Below, in pieces: positions 63,401-64,000 of a stretch of DNA of 64,000 bases. A model generated the notes under the pieces. It did not search any database. It saw nothing but the letters and a program-made list of their open reading frames with translations, and had not been told where the DNA came from. Position numbers and translations under genes: made by a program. The stretch is taken from the NCBI GenBank assembly GCA_943914555.1, contig CALUCM010000003.1, positions 1 to 64,000 on the forward strand. The letters run 5' to 3'. Origin of the DNA: an uncultured Francisella sp. Lineage in GTDB: Bacteria; Pseudomonadota; Gammaproteobacteria; Burkholderiales; Neisseriaceae. Numbering within the stretch: the first letter of the stretch is position 1; each line of letters starts with the position of its first letter.

Positions 63401-64000
63401 CCAAAGGGGTATCATCGCCCATTGAACCAGTGGCTTCTTGAGCTTTTTCTGCCAATACACGTAAGACATTTTCCAGTTCTTCTAAGTCCATACCAAAGAC
63501 TTTTTGATAACAAAGAAGTATTTCACTGCTTAAATTTGTGATCCCATCTGCTTCTTGAGAAAGGTTCTCATAAGGATGTAAATAGAGCACATTTTTTTTG
63601 AGCCACTCTTGATAAGGATGACGACTTTTGATCTGTGCATCGATTAACTCTGAATTAAGTAACTTGCCTAGTTTGGTATCAATCACCAATAACTCACCGG
63701 GACCAACTCGGCCTTTTGCTACCACTTCATCTGGACTATAGTCCCAGATGCCGACTTCAGAAGAAATAGTGATCAGTTGATCACTAGTGATGACATAGCG
63801 TGCAGGACGCAAACCATTTCTGTCTAAAGTACAGGCTGCATAACGGCCATCACTAAATACCACACCAGCTGGTCCATCCCAGGGCTCCATATGAATAGAA
63901 TTGAAACTATAAAAGGCGCGTAGATCATCATCCATATCAGGATTATTTTGCCAAGCCGGGGGTATTAAAAGCCGCATGGCGCGAAAAATATCCATACCTC
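60426..64000 (-). CDS. gltB: Glutamate synthase, large (alpha) subunit, N-terminus beyond the window
   Basis: GltB makes two glutamates from glutamine and 2-oxoglutarate. About 1,190 residues of a roughly 1,500-residue protein are present. The N-terminal glutaminase domain start is cut off by the window edge, and the frame remains open to base 64000. Visible parts are the end of the amidotransferase domain ([21 protein letters not shown] near the left end), the central domain, the FMN-binding synthase barrel ([49 protein letters not shown], with cluster cysteines in [17 protein letters not shown]), and the C-terminal GXGXG beta-helix ([34 protein letters not shown]). Confidence 0.96.
   Translation of the reverse strand, partial: [1190 protein letters not shown]

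Overview
This window is a dense, low-GC chromosomal segment of a gammaproteobacterium. Almost everything is housekeeping. Evidence for the lineage is the set of typical proteobacterial blocks (gmk-rpoZ-spoT, lapA-lapB-pyrF, ybeD-lipB-lipA, accB-accC-prmA, grpE-dnaK, feoABC, gltBD, aceK, the bfd/bacterioferritin pair), LPS heptose genes and two tRNAs with encoded CCA. I cannot name the genus. A decaying metG tail, a degenerate SpoT synthetase domain and tightly packed or overlapping gene ends suggest some genome streamlining, possibly in a host-associated lineage, but gltBD, argA, cysK, ilvE and purC show that biosynthesis is largely kept.

Layout. 85-2939 (minus): gshA-recO-pdxJ. 3115-4591: three tandem paralogous small proteins that resemble the YbjN/type III chaperone-like fold, closed by a strong terminator. 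4774-6319: cysteine synthase and a lipoprotein. 6603-10659: aldehyde dehydrogenase, an RpfE-like protein and recJ, translationally coupled. 10691-11915: tRNA-Lys, an alpha/beta hydrolase and a CAU-anticodon tRNA. 12114-14246: a lipoprotein and a long FabG. 14350-19109 (minus): lapA-lapB-pyrF-rfaE1-trkA, an envelope/LPS-linked operon. 19279-21256: ilvE converging on waaF. 21443-24017: gmk-rpoZ-spoT. 24140-27862: a minor pilin, ybeD-lipB-lipA and ffh. 27921-29987 (minus): a GDSL esterase autotransporter. 30139-32639: ubiD converging on queA. 32776-41226: aroQ-accB-accC-prmA, argA-comEC, a methyltransferase and purC. 41227-43813 (minus): murI and aceK. 43965-46738: grpE-dnaK. 46965-48154: a two-subunit bacterioferritin with bfd. 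48406-49255: a small lipoprotein and greA. 49360-52751 (minus): ygfZ, two DUF4442 proteins and katalase katA. 53085-55702: metF diverging from metG, followed by a metG remnant. 56094-58901 (minus): feoABC. 59002-64000 (minus): gltD and the 3' part of gltB, which runs off the window edge.

Functional themes. Iron handling is prominent: Feo ferrous uptake, complementary ferroxidase and heme bacterioferritin subunits, Bfd with a Fur-box-like site, and catalase. Envelope biogenesis is a second theme: LapA/LapB, heptose kinase, WaaF, MurI, an autotransporter and lipoproteins. A competence/pilus theme is limited to ComEC and a PilE-like pilin. No mobile element, CRISPR array, integrase or rRNA was seen. 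The most notable observations are the frameshifted remnant of the MetG C-terminal tRNA-binding domain, a SpoT that looks hydrolase-only and lacks its regulatory C-terminus, the split-function bacterioferritin pair and the three-gene YbjN-like family.
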